Assembly (NCBI GenBank): GCA_945901125.1
Contig: CAMDKD010000010.1
Location: forward strand, 1-64,000
DNA length: 64,000 bases
Source of the DNA: Bordetella parapertussis
Lineage (GTDB): Bacteria; Pseudomonadota; Gammaproteobacteria; Burkholderiales; Burkholderiaceae_C
Reading direction: 5' to 3'
A program made the position numbers and the translations under genes. Within the stretch, counting starts at the first letter, position 1, and each line of letters starts with the position of its first letter. Below the pieces are notes generated by a model. The model saw only the letters and a program-made list of their open reading frames with translations. It made no database searches and was not told where the DNA came from. Below are positions 8,998-17,529 of the stretch, one piece after another.

Positions 8998-9013
8998 AGT
9001 CACGTTTCTTGCT
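8998..9013 (+). promoter_or_regulatory. Possible sigma-54 promoter for fliKLMN
   Basis: The plus strand carries AGTCACG-N4-TTGCT ending 37 nt before the fliK ATG. The -12 element and most of the -24 element fit, but the invariant -24 GG is GT, so strength or identity is uncertain. Its placement, back to back with the flhA promoter, makes it the best candidate in this intergenic region. Confidence 0.4.
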
Positions 9014-9050
9014 TAGTTACTCTTATCTTTTAGGAACACACTGAACGGAT

Positions 9051-10838
9051 ATGAACTTATCTTCATTGAACAAGCTCCCGGCCAACAGCCTGGGCATCAG
9101 CAATACCGAGGCTTCTGCGCCTGACAATGCCTTGTCACGCCTGTCATCATCAGCATTAAGAGGGGCTGATTTCGCCAGCTTCTTGCATAACCAGGTGCAG
9201 GCTTTGAAAAACCCGCAACGGCAACAACTGGCCGCTGACAAAGGCAAATTGCCGCAAGCCGACGCTGAGCGGTCAAGCCGCTCCACCGAAAAGCACAGTC
9301 AACCTCCGCATGCCAAAGCGGCGTCTCGCCAAGCCACGCAAGAAACCGGCCGGGACGCACCGGCCAAGCACAGCACTGCCGGTGAAGCAGCCGCAGACGG
9401 GCAAACCCGGCCGACACAAGATAACGCCGCTCAGGTTGAATCAGGCTCACAAGCTGACACAGCAACTCAAACCGGCAATCAGGCTGACGCCACCGCGCAA
9501 ACCACCGCCAACAATGAGCAGGCCATGCAAGACAAACAAGCCGCTGATGCTGATAAAGCTGCTGCGCAGGCTGACAAAGCAAGCGTGGCTGCGCAGGCTG
9601 TGAACAGCGCAAATCAAAAGTTAGTGTCCACAGACATTAATTTGACTGAAACCAGCCAGGCCAAGGCAACTGACAACGAAAACAGCGATGAACTGTTCGA
9701 AACAGCGCCTGACTTGTCCAGCCAGGCAGGCGCGTTGACCACGATTGCACTCAGCGACAAATTACAAATCATCACAGCTGCGCAAACCCAACCGAGTGAA
9801 AAAAGCGTGGCCGACTTTGCCTTGGCCATGGGGCTTGACCCGGGACAGATCGAAGAACTGTTCGGCAGTTCCAGCGCCAGCGCCGCCAACGCCACCATGA
9901 AACCTGGTTTGTCGACCAAAGACATGCTTGGGCTCAACACCATGCCCGCGTACACACCGGCAAATGCTTTTGCCGATAGCCCCGACAGCGCCGGCGCTGT
10001 CATGCAAACGCTTGCATTGAATACCCCCGTCAGCAGCGCCGATTTCCAGGCCTTGCAACAGGCAAGCCTTGCCACAGAGAACAAGCCGGGCGCAGACATG
10101 CTGGCCAAACTAGACAATTTGCAAATTCAATTGGGCATGGCCCAAGCCCAGCAAATCGCAGTCGCGCCGCCGCCCAGCACTTTGTCAGTCCTGTCCATGA
10201 TGGACGCGCAATTGCGCGCCGAGGACATTGAAAGTCTGAAAAACGAGTTTGACGCCTTGCAGCCGGCACCGTCTTCCGATGTATCCAGTCTGAACCTGCC
10301 CGGTGCACCTAGCGCGCTAGGCCAACGCAGCGGCCACAACCTGAGCACACCAGCCGCCACTGTGTTTGCAAATAACCCTGATATGGCGCAGACTTACGAG
10401 AATTTGAGCCAGAAACTCACCACCGAGCTGGCCGCTCGCATGCATGAAAAGCTGAACGCCGGCGAATGGAAAATGAAATTCGCCTTGAAACCGGCCAGCC
10501 TGGGCCTGGTCGATGTGCAACTGGAAATGCGTGACGGCAAATTGACCGCCCAATTCCATTCTGATACTGCACTCACCCAGGACTTGATACAAAACGGCAG
10601 CCAACGTTTGAAAGACGCCCTGGCCGACTTGGGTATGAACAACGCTTCGGTGCTGGTGGGTCAAGGTCAAAGCCAGTCAGCCGGTCAGTCCGGTCAGGGC
10701 AACCCACAAGGCCAAACCGGCTTACCGGCAAAAAGAGAAGAAAATCGTGCGAAACTGACGGATCAGCCTGGCCCGAAAATTGCAGAAGATTCAGGACCCA
10801 GGCGCGGCAAGCGTTCGCAATTTGACAGTTACGCCTGA
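9051..10838 (+). CDS. fliK: Flagellar hook-length control protein FliK
   Basis: A 595-aa secreted ruler protein. The first ~440 residues are Ala/Gln/Thr/Asp-rich and low in complexity, as expected for the extended ruler part (runs such as QADTATQTGNQADATAQTTA). The C-terminal Flg_hook domain is recognisable at ~460-545: LAARMHEKLNAGEWKMKFAL, KPASLGLVDVQLEMRDGKLT and QRLKDALADLGM. This domain contacts FlhB to switch export from hook to filament substrates. The protein is longer than the enteric one (~405 aa). It starts the fliKLMN run, diverging from flhA. Confidence 0.93.
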   Translation: MNLSSLNKLPANSLGISNTEASAPDNALSRLSSSALRGADFASFLHNQVQALKNPQRQQLAADKGKLPQADAERSSRSTEKHSQPPHAKAASRQATQETGRDAPAKHSTAGEAAADGQTRPTQDNAAQVESGSQADTATQTGNQADATAQTTANNEQAMQDKQAADADKAAAQADKASVAAQAVNSANQKLVSTDINLTETSQAKATDNENSDELFETAPDLSSQAGALTTIALSDKLQIITAAQTQPSEKSVADFALAMGLDPGQIEELFGSSSASAANATMKPGLSTKDMLGLNTMPAYTPANAFADSPDSAGAVMQTLALNTPVSSADFQALQQASLATENKPGADMLAKLDNLQIQLGMAQAQQIAVAPPPSTLSVLSMMDAQLRAEDIESLKNEFDALQPAPSSDVSSLNLPGAPSALGQRSGHNLSTPAATVFANNPDMAQTYENLSQKLTTELAARMHEKLNAGEWKMKFALKPASLGLVDVQLEMRDGKLTAQFHSDTALTQDLIQNGSQRLKDALADLGMNNASVLVGQGQSQSAGQSGQGNPQGQTGLPAKREENRAKLTDQPGPKIAEDSGPRRGKRSQFDSYA

Positions 10839-10863
10839 ACATTGAGATTTAGAGGAGTATTCC

Positions 10864-11451
10864 ATGGCAACAGCAGCACCCGAAGCAGCACCTGAAGAAG
10901 GCGCAGAAGCGCCAAAAAAGAAAAAACCGATATTGTTAATTGTTGGTATTGCCGTTTTAGCTATCGTCTTGATGGTCGGCGTCGCTTTTGGCACTTTGTA
11001 TTTCTCGGGTTTTTACGAGAAAAAAGCGGAGCTTGCAGCGATGGACAAACTCGAGGAGCTCGAAGCCGCCGCCACCAAGGCCAAGGACGAGGCGCCTGCC
11101 AAATTGAAGAAGGAAGCACCCGAAGCCACCCGCTTCGAGAAAAACTACTTCCAGATCGAAAAAGAACTGATGACCAACATCACCGGCTCGAAAAAAGTCA
11201 TGGTGGTGCAAATGGCCGTGATGACGCATTACGACTCGCGGGTGTTTGACAACATCAAAAAGCATGAATTCGCTTTGCGCTCTGCCATGCTCGACCTGAT
11301 GCGCCAGACCACCGAAGCTGAAGCCAGCAAACCTGAATTCCGCAAGGAACTCGCTGTCAAGCTCAAGGACATCATGAATGCATTGCTTGAAGAGTACGAA
11401 GACTTCGGCGGTATTGAAGAAGTCATGTTCACTTCCTTTGTGATGCAGTAA
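10864..11451 (+). CDS. fliL: Flagellar basal body protein FliL
   Basis: A 195-aa protein with a short Ala/Glu-rich cytosolic tail, a KKKK stop, one membrane helix (ILLIVGIAVLAIVLMVGVAF) and a periplasmic domain with the FliL pattern (VMVVQMAVMTHYD, then LRSAMLDLMRQ, ending EEVMFTSFVMQ). FliL surrounds the stator units and supports torque at high load. The insert between the helix and the FliL domain is Glu/Lys/Ala-rich. An AGAGGAG ribosome site precedes the ATG. fliM follows after 6 nt. Confidence 0.95.
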   Translation: MATAAPEAAPEEGAEAPKKKKPILLIVGIAVLAIVLMVGVAFGTLYFSGFYEKKAELAAMDKLEELEAAATKAKDEAPAKLKKEAPEATRFEKNYFQIEKELMTNITGSKKVMVVQMAVMTHYDSRVFDNIKKHEFALRSAMLDLMRQTTEAEASKPEFRKELAVKLKDIMNALLEEYEDFGGIEEVMFTSFVMQ

Positions 11452-11457
11452 AGGCCC

Positions 11458-12456
11458 ATGGCAACACGTCAAAACTTACTCAGTCCGGAAGAACTGTCTG
11501 CCCTGTCAGAAGGGCTGAAGGACGGCTCGCTGGAATCGGACACCGGTTTCAATACCGGTGTGCGGGTGCGCAAGCACGACCTGGCCAGCGAAAACAGCAG
11601 CCTGGGCGTGAATGTGTCGTCGATCGACATGATCAACGAGCGCTTTATCCGCATGTTCCGTCTGGGTTTGCTTGAAGTGTTGCGCACCACGCCGCGCGTC
11701 AATCCCACGCGCGTGCAAATCATGAAGTTCGGCGACTACGTCGGCATGCTCAAGCCGCCGTTGTCGGTCAACACCATTCGCATCAACCCCATGCGCGGCA
11801 ACTCGGTCATCATGATCGACCCGAACGTGGTGTTCAGCTCGCTCGACAGTTTTTTTGGCGGCTTTGGCAAAGGCGTGTCCGACCTGCCGCCAGGCCGCTT
11901 ATTCACAGCGACTGAAACCCGCATCATTCATATCATTCTTGAAGTATTTTTCCGCTCGCTCAAAGAAGCCTGGGGGCCGGTACTTGAAATTGAGTGCGAG
12001 CAAGTCAGCTCGGAAATCAACCCGCAATTCGCGCAGATTGCCGACGAAAACGACTTGATCGTGCTGAGCCGCTTTGAAGCCGAAGCGACTGCCTCGGGCG
12101 GGCGCGGTTTCATTGACCTGGTCTACCCGTATGCCACGCTCAAACCCATGCGCGATCTGTTGCGCAACCGGGTGGCCTCGGGCGACGGCAACGAAGAATC
12201 CGACAAGATATGGCGCGAGGATCTGGCTGTTGCGGTCGGCGACTCCGAACTCGATGTGCGTGTGGTGATGGGACAAATCAAAACCACGTTGCACCACTTG
12301 CAAACCATGAAGGAAGGCGACATGCTGTTCTTCAAAAAACCCGAACTCGCGCATTTCATGGCCAATGGCGTGCCCTCTTTCGGGGTCAATATTGGAACGC
12401 GCGGCTCAAATGTGGCGGTTCGCATTGAGAAACAGCTGATTCCCGGACACAATTAA
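11458..12456 (+). CDS. fliM: Flagellar motor switch protein FliM
   Basis: A 332-aa C-ring protein. The N-terminal LLSPEELSALSEGL segment is the CheY-P binding region, although here it has the LSxEExxAL form rather than the enteric form. The middle domain carries the FliM signature region (PLSVNTIRINPMRGNSVIMI), and a C-terminal SpoA domain binds FliN (GQIKTTLHHLQTMKEGDMLF). The length matches the family (~330 aa). It acts with FliG and FliN to set rotation direction. Confidence 0.96.
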   Translation: MATRQNLLSPEELSALSEGLKDGSLESDTGFNTGVRVRKHDLASENSSLGVNVSSIDMINERFIRMFRLGLLEVLRTTPRVNPTRVQIMKFGDYVGMLKPPLSVNTIRINPMRGNSVIMIDPNVVFSSLDSFFGGFGKGVSDLPPGRLFTATETRIIHIILEVFFRSLKEAWGPVLEIECEQVSSEINPQFAQIADENDLIVLSRFEAEATASGGRGFIDLVYPYATLKPMRDLLRNRVASGDGNEESDKIWREDLAVAVGDSELDVRVVMGQIKTTLHHLQTMKEGDMLFFKKPELAHFMANGVPSFGVNIGTRGSNVAVRIEKQLIPGHN

Positions 12457-12473
12457 GAAGGCAGGATGACACC

Positions 12474-12824
12474 ATGAACGACACCACCAACGAGACACCG
12501 GAGATGAACCCTGAAGACGATTCAGCTTCGCCAACCTCTGAAGAGTTTCAGGTTTCACAACCCGGCAACATCAATCCCGAAGTGTTGCAAAACATATCGG
12601 TCAACCTGTCGATTGAAGTTGGCCGCACTAACATCAAGATCAAAGACTTGATGCGACTGACACAAGGCAGCGTGGTGGAACTCGACCGGATTGCAGGTGA
12701 GCCACTGGACCTGCTGGTCAACGATACCGTGGTCGCGCAAGGTGAAGTGGTATTGGTCAACGACCGCTACGGCATTCGCCTGACGCGTGTGGTGCCGTCG
12801 ACCGACCGTTTAAAGTCCCTCTGA
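12474..12824 (+). CDS. fliN: Flagellar motor switch protein FliN
   Basis: A 116-aa protein with an acidic, disordered N-terminus (~35 residues) and a SpoA domain: VNLSIEVGRTNIKIKDLMRL, LTQGSVVELDRIAGEPLDLL, NDTVVAQGEVVLVNDRYGIR. It completes the C-ring and helps dock export cargo. fliOPQR, which usually follow, are absent; the next gene is the convergent miaB only 32 nt away, so the export-gate genes must lie elsewhere in the genome. Confidence 0.95.
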   Translation: MNDTTNETPEMNPEDDSASPTSEEFQVSQPGNINPEVLQNISVNLSIEVGRTNIKIKDLMRLTQGSVVELDRIAGEPLDLLVNDTVVAQGEVVLVNDRYGIRLTRVVPSTDRLKSL

Positions 12825-12856
12825 TCATTTTTTGCCGGCAGCTACCGGCCTCAGCT

Positions 12857-14194
12857 TTAACCGGCAGTCAGCACTTCGCCGCGCAATGAATGCGGCAAGG
12901 CCTGGGTGATACGCACATCCATCATTTGACCAACTAAGCGGGCCGACTGCGGTCCGCCATCAAAATTAACAATGCGGTTGCACTCGGTGCGTCCCATCAA
13001 TTCGGCTGCGCTTTTGCGCGACGGCCCTTCCACCAGAATACGTTGCACCGTGCCCATGCGGCTTTCGCTGATGCGTCTGACGTTGTCTTCGACCGTGGCT
13101 TGCAAATGCTGCAAGCGTTTGAGCTTGACTTCATGCGGCGTGTCGTCCGCCAGATTGGCCGCCGGTGTGCCCGGGCGCGGGCTGAAGATGAAACTGAAGG
13201 ATGCGTCAAAACCGATGTCGGTGATCAGCTTCATCAGCTTGTCAAAGTCTTCTTCGGTCTCACCGGGGAAACCGACGATGAAATCCGAGCTCATGGAGAT
13301 GTCCGGTCGCACGGCGCGCAGTTTGCGGATCGTGCTTTTGTATTCCATGGCGGTGTAACCGCGCTTCATGGCCATCAAAATACGGTCGCTGCCGTGTTGC
13401 ACCGGCAAATGCAAATGGCTGACGAGTTGCGGCACCTTGGCATACACATCCACCAATCGCTGCGTGAATTCATTCGGGTGGCTGGTGGTGTAACGGATGC
13501 GCTCGACACCGGGAATCTCTGCAATGTATTCAATCAACAAAGCGAAATCGGCGATCTCGGCGGTGCCGCCCATGCTGCCCCGGTAAGCGTTCACGTTTTG
13601 GCCGAGCAAGGTGATTTCTTTCACGCCCTGGGCGCACAAACCGGCGACCTCGGTCATCACATCGTCTAACGGGCGGTTGATTTCTTCGCCACGTGTGTAA
13701 GGCACCACGCAATAACTGCAATATTTGGAGCAGCCTTCCATGATGGACACAAACGCCGACGCGCCATCAACACGCGCAGGCGGCAAGTGGTCGAACTTTT
13801 CAATCTCGGGAAAGCTGATGTCGACCTGCGGTTTGTTCAAGGCTTTGCGCTGGTTAAGCAACTCGGGTAAGCGGTGCAGAGTTTGCGGGCCGAACACCAC
13901 ATCGACAAATGGCGCACGCGCAATAATGGCCGCGCCCTCCTGGCTGGCGACGCAGCCGCCGACTGCGATTTGCACGCCTTTTTTCTTCAAGTGCCGCACG
14001 CGTCCCAAATCGGAGAAGACTTTCTCCTGGGCTTTTTCGCGCACCGAGCAAGTGTTAAACACCACCAGATCGGCTTGGTCAATGTCAGTGGTTTGTTCGT
14101 AGCCCTGGGCTGCGCCCAGTACATCGGCCATCTTGTCCGAGTCGTACTCGTTCATCTGACAGCCGAAGGTTTTAATGAAAACTTTGCGGCTCAT
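12857..14194 (-). CDS. miaB: tRNA-2-methylthio-N6-isopentenyladenosine synthase MiaB
   Basis: A 445-aa radical-SAM methylthiotransferase that modifies A37 of tRNAs reading UNN codons. The N-terminal UPF0004 domain begins FIKTFGCQMNEYDSD with cysteines for the auxiliary 4Fe-4S cluster (GCQMN, FNTCSVRE, VGGCVA). The radical-SAM domain has EGCSKYCSYCVVPYTRG, the CxxxCxxC cluster motif, and a C-terminal TRAM domain follows (~380-440). The length is typical. It is monocistronic here, convergent with fliN. Confidence 0.97.
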   Translation of the reverse strand: MSRKVFIKTFGCQMNEYDSDKMADVLGAAQGYEQTTDIDQADLVVFNTCSVREKAQEKVFSDLGRVRHLKKKGVQIAVGGCVASQEGAAIIARAPFVDVVFGPQTLHRLPELLNQRKALNKPQVDISFPEIEKFDHLPPARVDGASAFVSIMEGCSKYCSYCVVPYTRGEEINRPLDDVMTEVAGLCAQGVKEITLLGQNVNAYRGSMGGTAEIADFALLIEYIAEIPGVERIRYTTSHPNEFTQRLVDVYAKVPQLVSHLHLPVQHGSDRILMAMKRGYTAMEYKSTIRKLRAVRPDISMSSDFIVGFPGETEEDFDKLMKLITDIGFDASFSFIFSPRPGTPAANLADDTPHEVKLKRLQHLQATVEDNVRRISESRMGTVQRILVEGPSRKSAAELMGRTECNRIVNFDGGPQSARLVGQMMDVRITQALPHSLRGEVLTAG

Positions 14195-14291
14195 GGCAAA
14201 GCCTTTCTAGAAATGCAGCGGGTCATGGTGTAGATCCAGAGGCTGTGAATGAAGCTGCGATTGTATCGACTGCCTTCTTTATGATGAGCGC

Positions 14292-14675
14292 ATGGAAAAA
14301 TTCACACGCACTGTTTTATTCACCGACACTGATGGGCGCGCGCGCTTTCGCGAAGAAGACATTCCGCTTGATCAAGGCACGCCGCAATCGCGCTTGAGTG
14401 AACTGCTGCCCGTGCAAGGCCTGCAACTGCGCCACAGCCCGATCGGCTTTCAAAGCAGTTTTCACGTCACCACCACGCCGCAATGGGTGTTTATTCTGCA
14501 AGGTCAAATGGAAATCGGTTTGCAAGACGGCAGCACCCGCGTGTTCAAAGCAGGCCAGCATTTTTTCTCTGCCGATGTGTTGCCCGAAGGCGCGGCATTC
14601 AATGACAAATTACACGGTCATTGCAGCCGTCAGGCAGGGGATCAGGCCTTGGTGACAGCGTTTGTGCGTGCGTGA
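14292..14675 (+). CDS. Small cupin-fold protein of unknown function
   Basis: A 127-aa protein with a single cupin-like domain. QWVFILQGQMEIGLQDGSTR and KAGQHFFSADVLPEGAAFND follow the cupin motif 1/motif 2 spacing, and SFHVTTTPQWVF supplies the first strand. A full set of metal-binding His/Glu residues is not obvious, so metal dependence is unclear. It stands alone between miaB and the carbonic anhydrase gene. No specific substrate can be assigned. Confidence 0.7.
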   Translation: MEKFTRTVLFTDTDGRARFREEDIPLDQGTPQSRLSELLPVQGLQLRHSPIGFQSSFHVTTTPQWVFILQGQMEIGLQDGSTRVFKAGQHFFSADVLPEGAAFNDKLHGHCSRQAGDQALVTAFVRA

Positions 14676-14762
14676 AAAAGCTGAAAACAAAGATTTTTTC
14701 ACTGCGACTATGCGATTTACTTTGTAAATTAACCGGAAAGAATCTATTTGCTGTCAATTGAC

Positions 14763-14790
14763 TAAAGAGACAGCCGGAACAAGCCGATAC
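14763..14790 (+). promoter_or_regulatory. Possible sigma-28 (FliA) type promoter
   Basis: TAAAGAGA, 12 nt, then GCCGATAC lies about 70 nt upstream of the carbonic anhydrase start. The -10 element matches GCCGATAA at 7 of 8 bases and the -35 core TAAAG is present, but the spacer is one base longer than the usual 11. It could be coincidental. Confidence 0.3.
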
Positions 14791-14858
14791 CATCGGACAT
14801 CCCGGTGTTCATCCCATATGCACACCGCCTCTCCCTGTCTTTTTCATTCAGAGCAGTC

Positions 14859-16085
14859 ATGAAAAAATACCTACGTTTGATATTGGAAATCCTCTTGGGG
14901 GTTTGCCTGGTGGCCGCATCCACCCTGGCTTATTTGAATTACTCAGCGAAAAAACACCTGGTGGCTGAGGTGGGTGAACTCACCGAGCAACTCGGCGAAG
15001 CCAAGGAGGCGCTGGAAAAAGCGCACGAGAGCGAGCCGGCAGTTGATGAAAACGCGGCTGATGCCGGTGGCACCAGTGCCCAGGAGCTTGATGCACTCAA
15101 AGCCGCGTTCTCCAACGGCATTGTGTTGCAAGACATAGAAAGCTTATACAAAGTTCAGAAAGCTTTGAGCGCTGAGCGACAAGTCGGCATGGCGTCTATC
15201 CGTTTGCTGACCAAAGGCGCGCAGGACGAAGGCACGGTAGCCGCATTCCAGAAAGCACTGGAAATGGCCGAATGGAGCAACCGTTTGCAAACCGTGTGTG
15301 CAGCGCAAAATGCGCTGGCGGCTGCCGGTCAAAAAATCAAGGTTTTACAAGATTGCAAAAAATCCACCGAGAAAGAAGACCCGGCCAAGGACGCACACGG
15401 CAAAAAAGACGACAAAGCGCATGCAGTCCACTGGGGTTATGAAGGCGACAACGGCCCTGAGCACTGGGGCGACAATTTCCCTGTCTGCGGCACCGGCAAA
15501 AAACAATCGCCGCTGAACATCATCGGCCCGTTTGAAAAATCCAAGGACATGCTGAGCGTGGACTACAAGGAAGGCCCGCTCAAGATATTCAACAACGGCC
15601 ACACCATACAAGTGAATGTGGAACCCGGCAGCACGCTGACCATCAACAAGGAAAGCTACGACTTGCTGCAATTTCACTTTCATCGCCCCTCTGAAGAACA
15701 GGTCGACGGCAAGAATTCCTCCATGGTGGCGCACTTTGTGCACAAGAGCAAAGACGGCAAGCTCGCCGTCATCGGTGTGCTGCTGAACGAAGGCAAAGAC
15801 AACGCCGGCATCAAAACCCTGTGGGCCAATCTGCCGCCCAAAGAAGGCGAAGAGTATTTGCCTGAGAAAGTCAGTTTCAACCCCGGCAGCATGCTGCCCA
15901 AAGAACTCGGTTTTTACAACTACGAGGGTTCACTGACCACACCGCCGTGTACGGAAGGCGTGCAGTTCTACATCCTGAAAAAACCCATGGATATTTCCAA
16001 GGACCAGGTCGGCAAATTTCCTTACAAGCTGAATGCGCGTCCGGTGCAAAGCCTGAACGGCCGCAAGATCAACGCCGGCGGTTAA
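14859..16085 (+). CDS. Membrane-tethered alpha-class carbonic anhydrase with helical stalk
   Basis: I chose the internal ATG (MKKYL), which starts a clean membrane anchor (residues ~5-27), giving 408 aa. Residues ~30-175 are charged and helical, with a coiled-coil-like part (LVAEVGELTEQLGEAKEALE). The catalytic domain spans ~188-408. Zinc ligands are His273, His275 (LLQFHFHRPSEE) and His292 (AHFVH); the gatekeeping Glu279/Thr360 pair and the shuttle His248 are present, and Cys210/Cys364 match the disulfide of bacterial enzymes. The second-shell Glu two residues before the third His is Val290. It interconverts CO2 and bicarbonate, presumably in the periplasm. Known bacterial forms are ~220-250 aa, so the stalk is unusual. 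Confidence 0.88.
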   Translation: MKKYLRLILEILLGVCLVAASTLAYLNYSAKKHLVAEVGELTEQLGEAKEALEKAHESEPAVDENAADAGGTSAQELDALKAAFSNGIVLQDIESLYKVQKALSAERQVGMASIRLLTKGAQDEGTVAAFQKALEMAEWSNRLQTVCAAQNALAAAGQKIKVLQDCKKSTEKEDPAKDAHGKKDDKAHAVHWGYEGDNGPEHWGDNFPVCGTGKKQSPLNIIGPFEKSKDMLSVDYKEGPLKIFNNGHTIQVNVEPGSTLTINKESYDLLQFHFHRPSEEQVDGKNSSMVAHFVHKSKDGKLAVIGVLLNEGKDNAGIKTLWANLPPKEGEEYLPEKVSFNPGSMLPKELGFYNYEGSLTTPPCTEGVQFYILKKPMDISKDQVGKFPYKLNARPVQSLNGRKINAGG

Positions 16086-16086
16086 A

Positions 16087-17460
16087 TCAACGCGGCATGC
16101 CGGGAAACCCGCCCATGCCTTTCATGCCGCCTAGCTTTTTCATCATCTTCATCAAACCGCCGCCGCGCATTTTTTTCATCATGTCTTGCATTTGACTGAA
16201 TTCATTCAGCAGCCGGTTGACATCGTGTACTTGCACCCCGGCACCGGCGGCGATGCGGCGCTTGCGAGTGGCCTTGATGATGTCGGGTTTGGTACGTTCC
16301 TGCAGCGTCATGCTGTGGATGATGCCCTGCTTTTTCACCATTTCTTTTTCGGCGCGGTTCAAATCCACATCCTTGGCCTTGGCCGCGATCTGGCCGGGCA
16401 TTTTGTCCATCAGGCTGGACAAGCCGCCCATTTGCTTCATCTGCTGTATTTGCGACAAAAAATCATTCAGGTCAAAGCCGTCGCCGCTTTTGAGCTTGGC
16501 CGCCATTTTTTGCGCGGCTTCTATGTCCACGTTGGCAGTGACTTGCTCGACCAGGGCGACGATATCGCCCATGCCCAGCATGCGCCCGGCGTGACGCTCG
16601 GCGTCAAAGGCTTCCAGGCCGTCAATTTTTTCACTGGTGCCGGAAAACTTAATCGGCGCACCGGTGATTTGCCGCACCGACAGCGCCGCACCGCCGCGTG
16701 AATCACCGTCGGTTTTGGTCAGCACAATGCCGGTCAAGGGCAGCGCCTCCTTGAACGCCTTGGCGGTATTGATCGCGTCCTGACCCAGCATGGCGTCGAC
16801 CACAAACAAAGTTTCCACCGGATGCACCGCCGCGTGCAAAGCGCGTATCTCGTTCATCAAGGCTTCGTCAATCGCCAGTCGACCGGCCGTGTCAATCAGC
16901 AGCACATCAAAGTAATGGTTGCGCGCATAGTCAAGCGCGGCCAGGGCAATCTGCACTGGTTTTTGCGACGGGTCGCTGGGAAACCATTCGGCGCCTGCTT
17001 GCGCCGTCACGCTTTTCAATTGTTCTATCGCCGCCGGCCGGTAGACGTCAGCCGACACTGTCAAAACTTTTTTCTTGCGTTTGGTGATCAGGTGCTTGGC
17101 CAACTTGGCCGTGGTAGTGGTTTTACCGGCGCCTTGCAAACCCGCCATCAGGATGACCGCCGGGGGTTGCGCCGCCAGATTGATGTCAGACACGCCCTCG
17201 CCCATGGTGGCGCTGAGTTCGCGCTGCACGATGCTCACCAGCACTTGCCCCGGTGTCAATGAACCAATGACCTCCTGACCCAGCGCCTTGTCCTTGACGC
17301 GGGCAATGAAATCGCGCACCACCGGCAACGCCACATCGGCTTCCAGCAAAGCCATGCGCACCTCGCGCAACATATCGGCCACATTGGCTTCGGTGATGCG
17401 GGCCTGGCCGCTGATCTGGCGAACCAGGCGCGAGAGTTTGTCGCTGAGTGTGCTTGCCAT
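16087..17460 (-). CDS. ffh: Signal recognition particle protein Ffh
   Basis: A 457-aa SRP54-family GTPase that binds 4.5S RNA and signal peptides and targets ribosomes to FtsY. The N domain begins MASTLSDKLSRLVRQISGQA. The GTPase motifs are GLQGAGKTTT (P-loop), DTAGR and TKTDGD. The Met-rich M domain is at the C-terminus (MQDMMKKMRGGGLMKMMKKL). The frame extends ~140 codons upstream, but the N-domain start at this ATG matches the family length. Its stop lies 1 nt from the convergent carbonic anhydrase stop. Confidence 0.97.
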   Translation of the reverse strand: MASTLSDKLSRLVRQISGQARITEANVADMLREVRMALLEADVALPVVRDFIARVKDKALGQEVIGSLTPGQVLVSIVQRELSATMGEGVSDINLAAQPPAVILMAGLQGAGKTTTTAKLAKHLITKRKKKVLTVSADVYRPAAIEQLKSVTAQAGAEWFPSDPSQKPVQIALAALDYARNHYFDVLLIDTAGRLAIDEALMNEIRALHAAVHPVETLFVVDAMLGQDAINTAKAFKEALPLTGIVLTKTDGDSRGGAALSVRQITGAPIKFSGTSEKIDGLEAFDAERHAGRMLGMGDIVALVEQVTANVDIEAAQKMAAKLKSGDGFDLNDFLSQIQQMKQMGGLSSLMDKMPGQIAAKAKDVDLNRAEKEMVKKQGIIHSMTLQERTKPDIIKATRKRRIAAGAGVQVHDVNRLLNEFSQMQDMMKKMRGGGLMKMMKKLGGMKGMGGFPGMPR

Positions 17461-17529
17461 CGTCAATGCCTTGCCATGAAACTTGCAAAAGAAAAAACCG
17501 GATCCCCGGCGAAACGCTAAACTGTTTGC

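Noticed and set aside
12825..12880. GC-rich hairpin between fliN and miaB
   Set aside because: GCCGG arms can pair, but no T-run follows on either strand, so I do not call a terminator.
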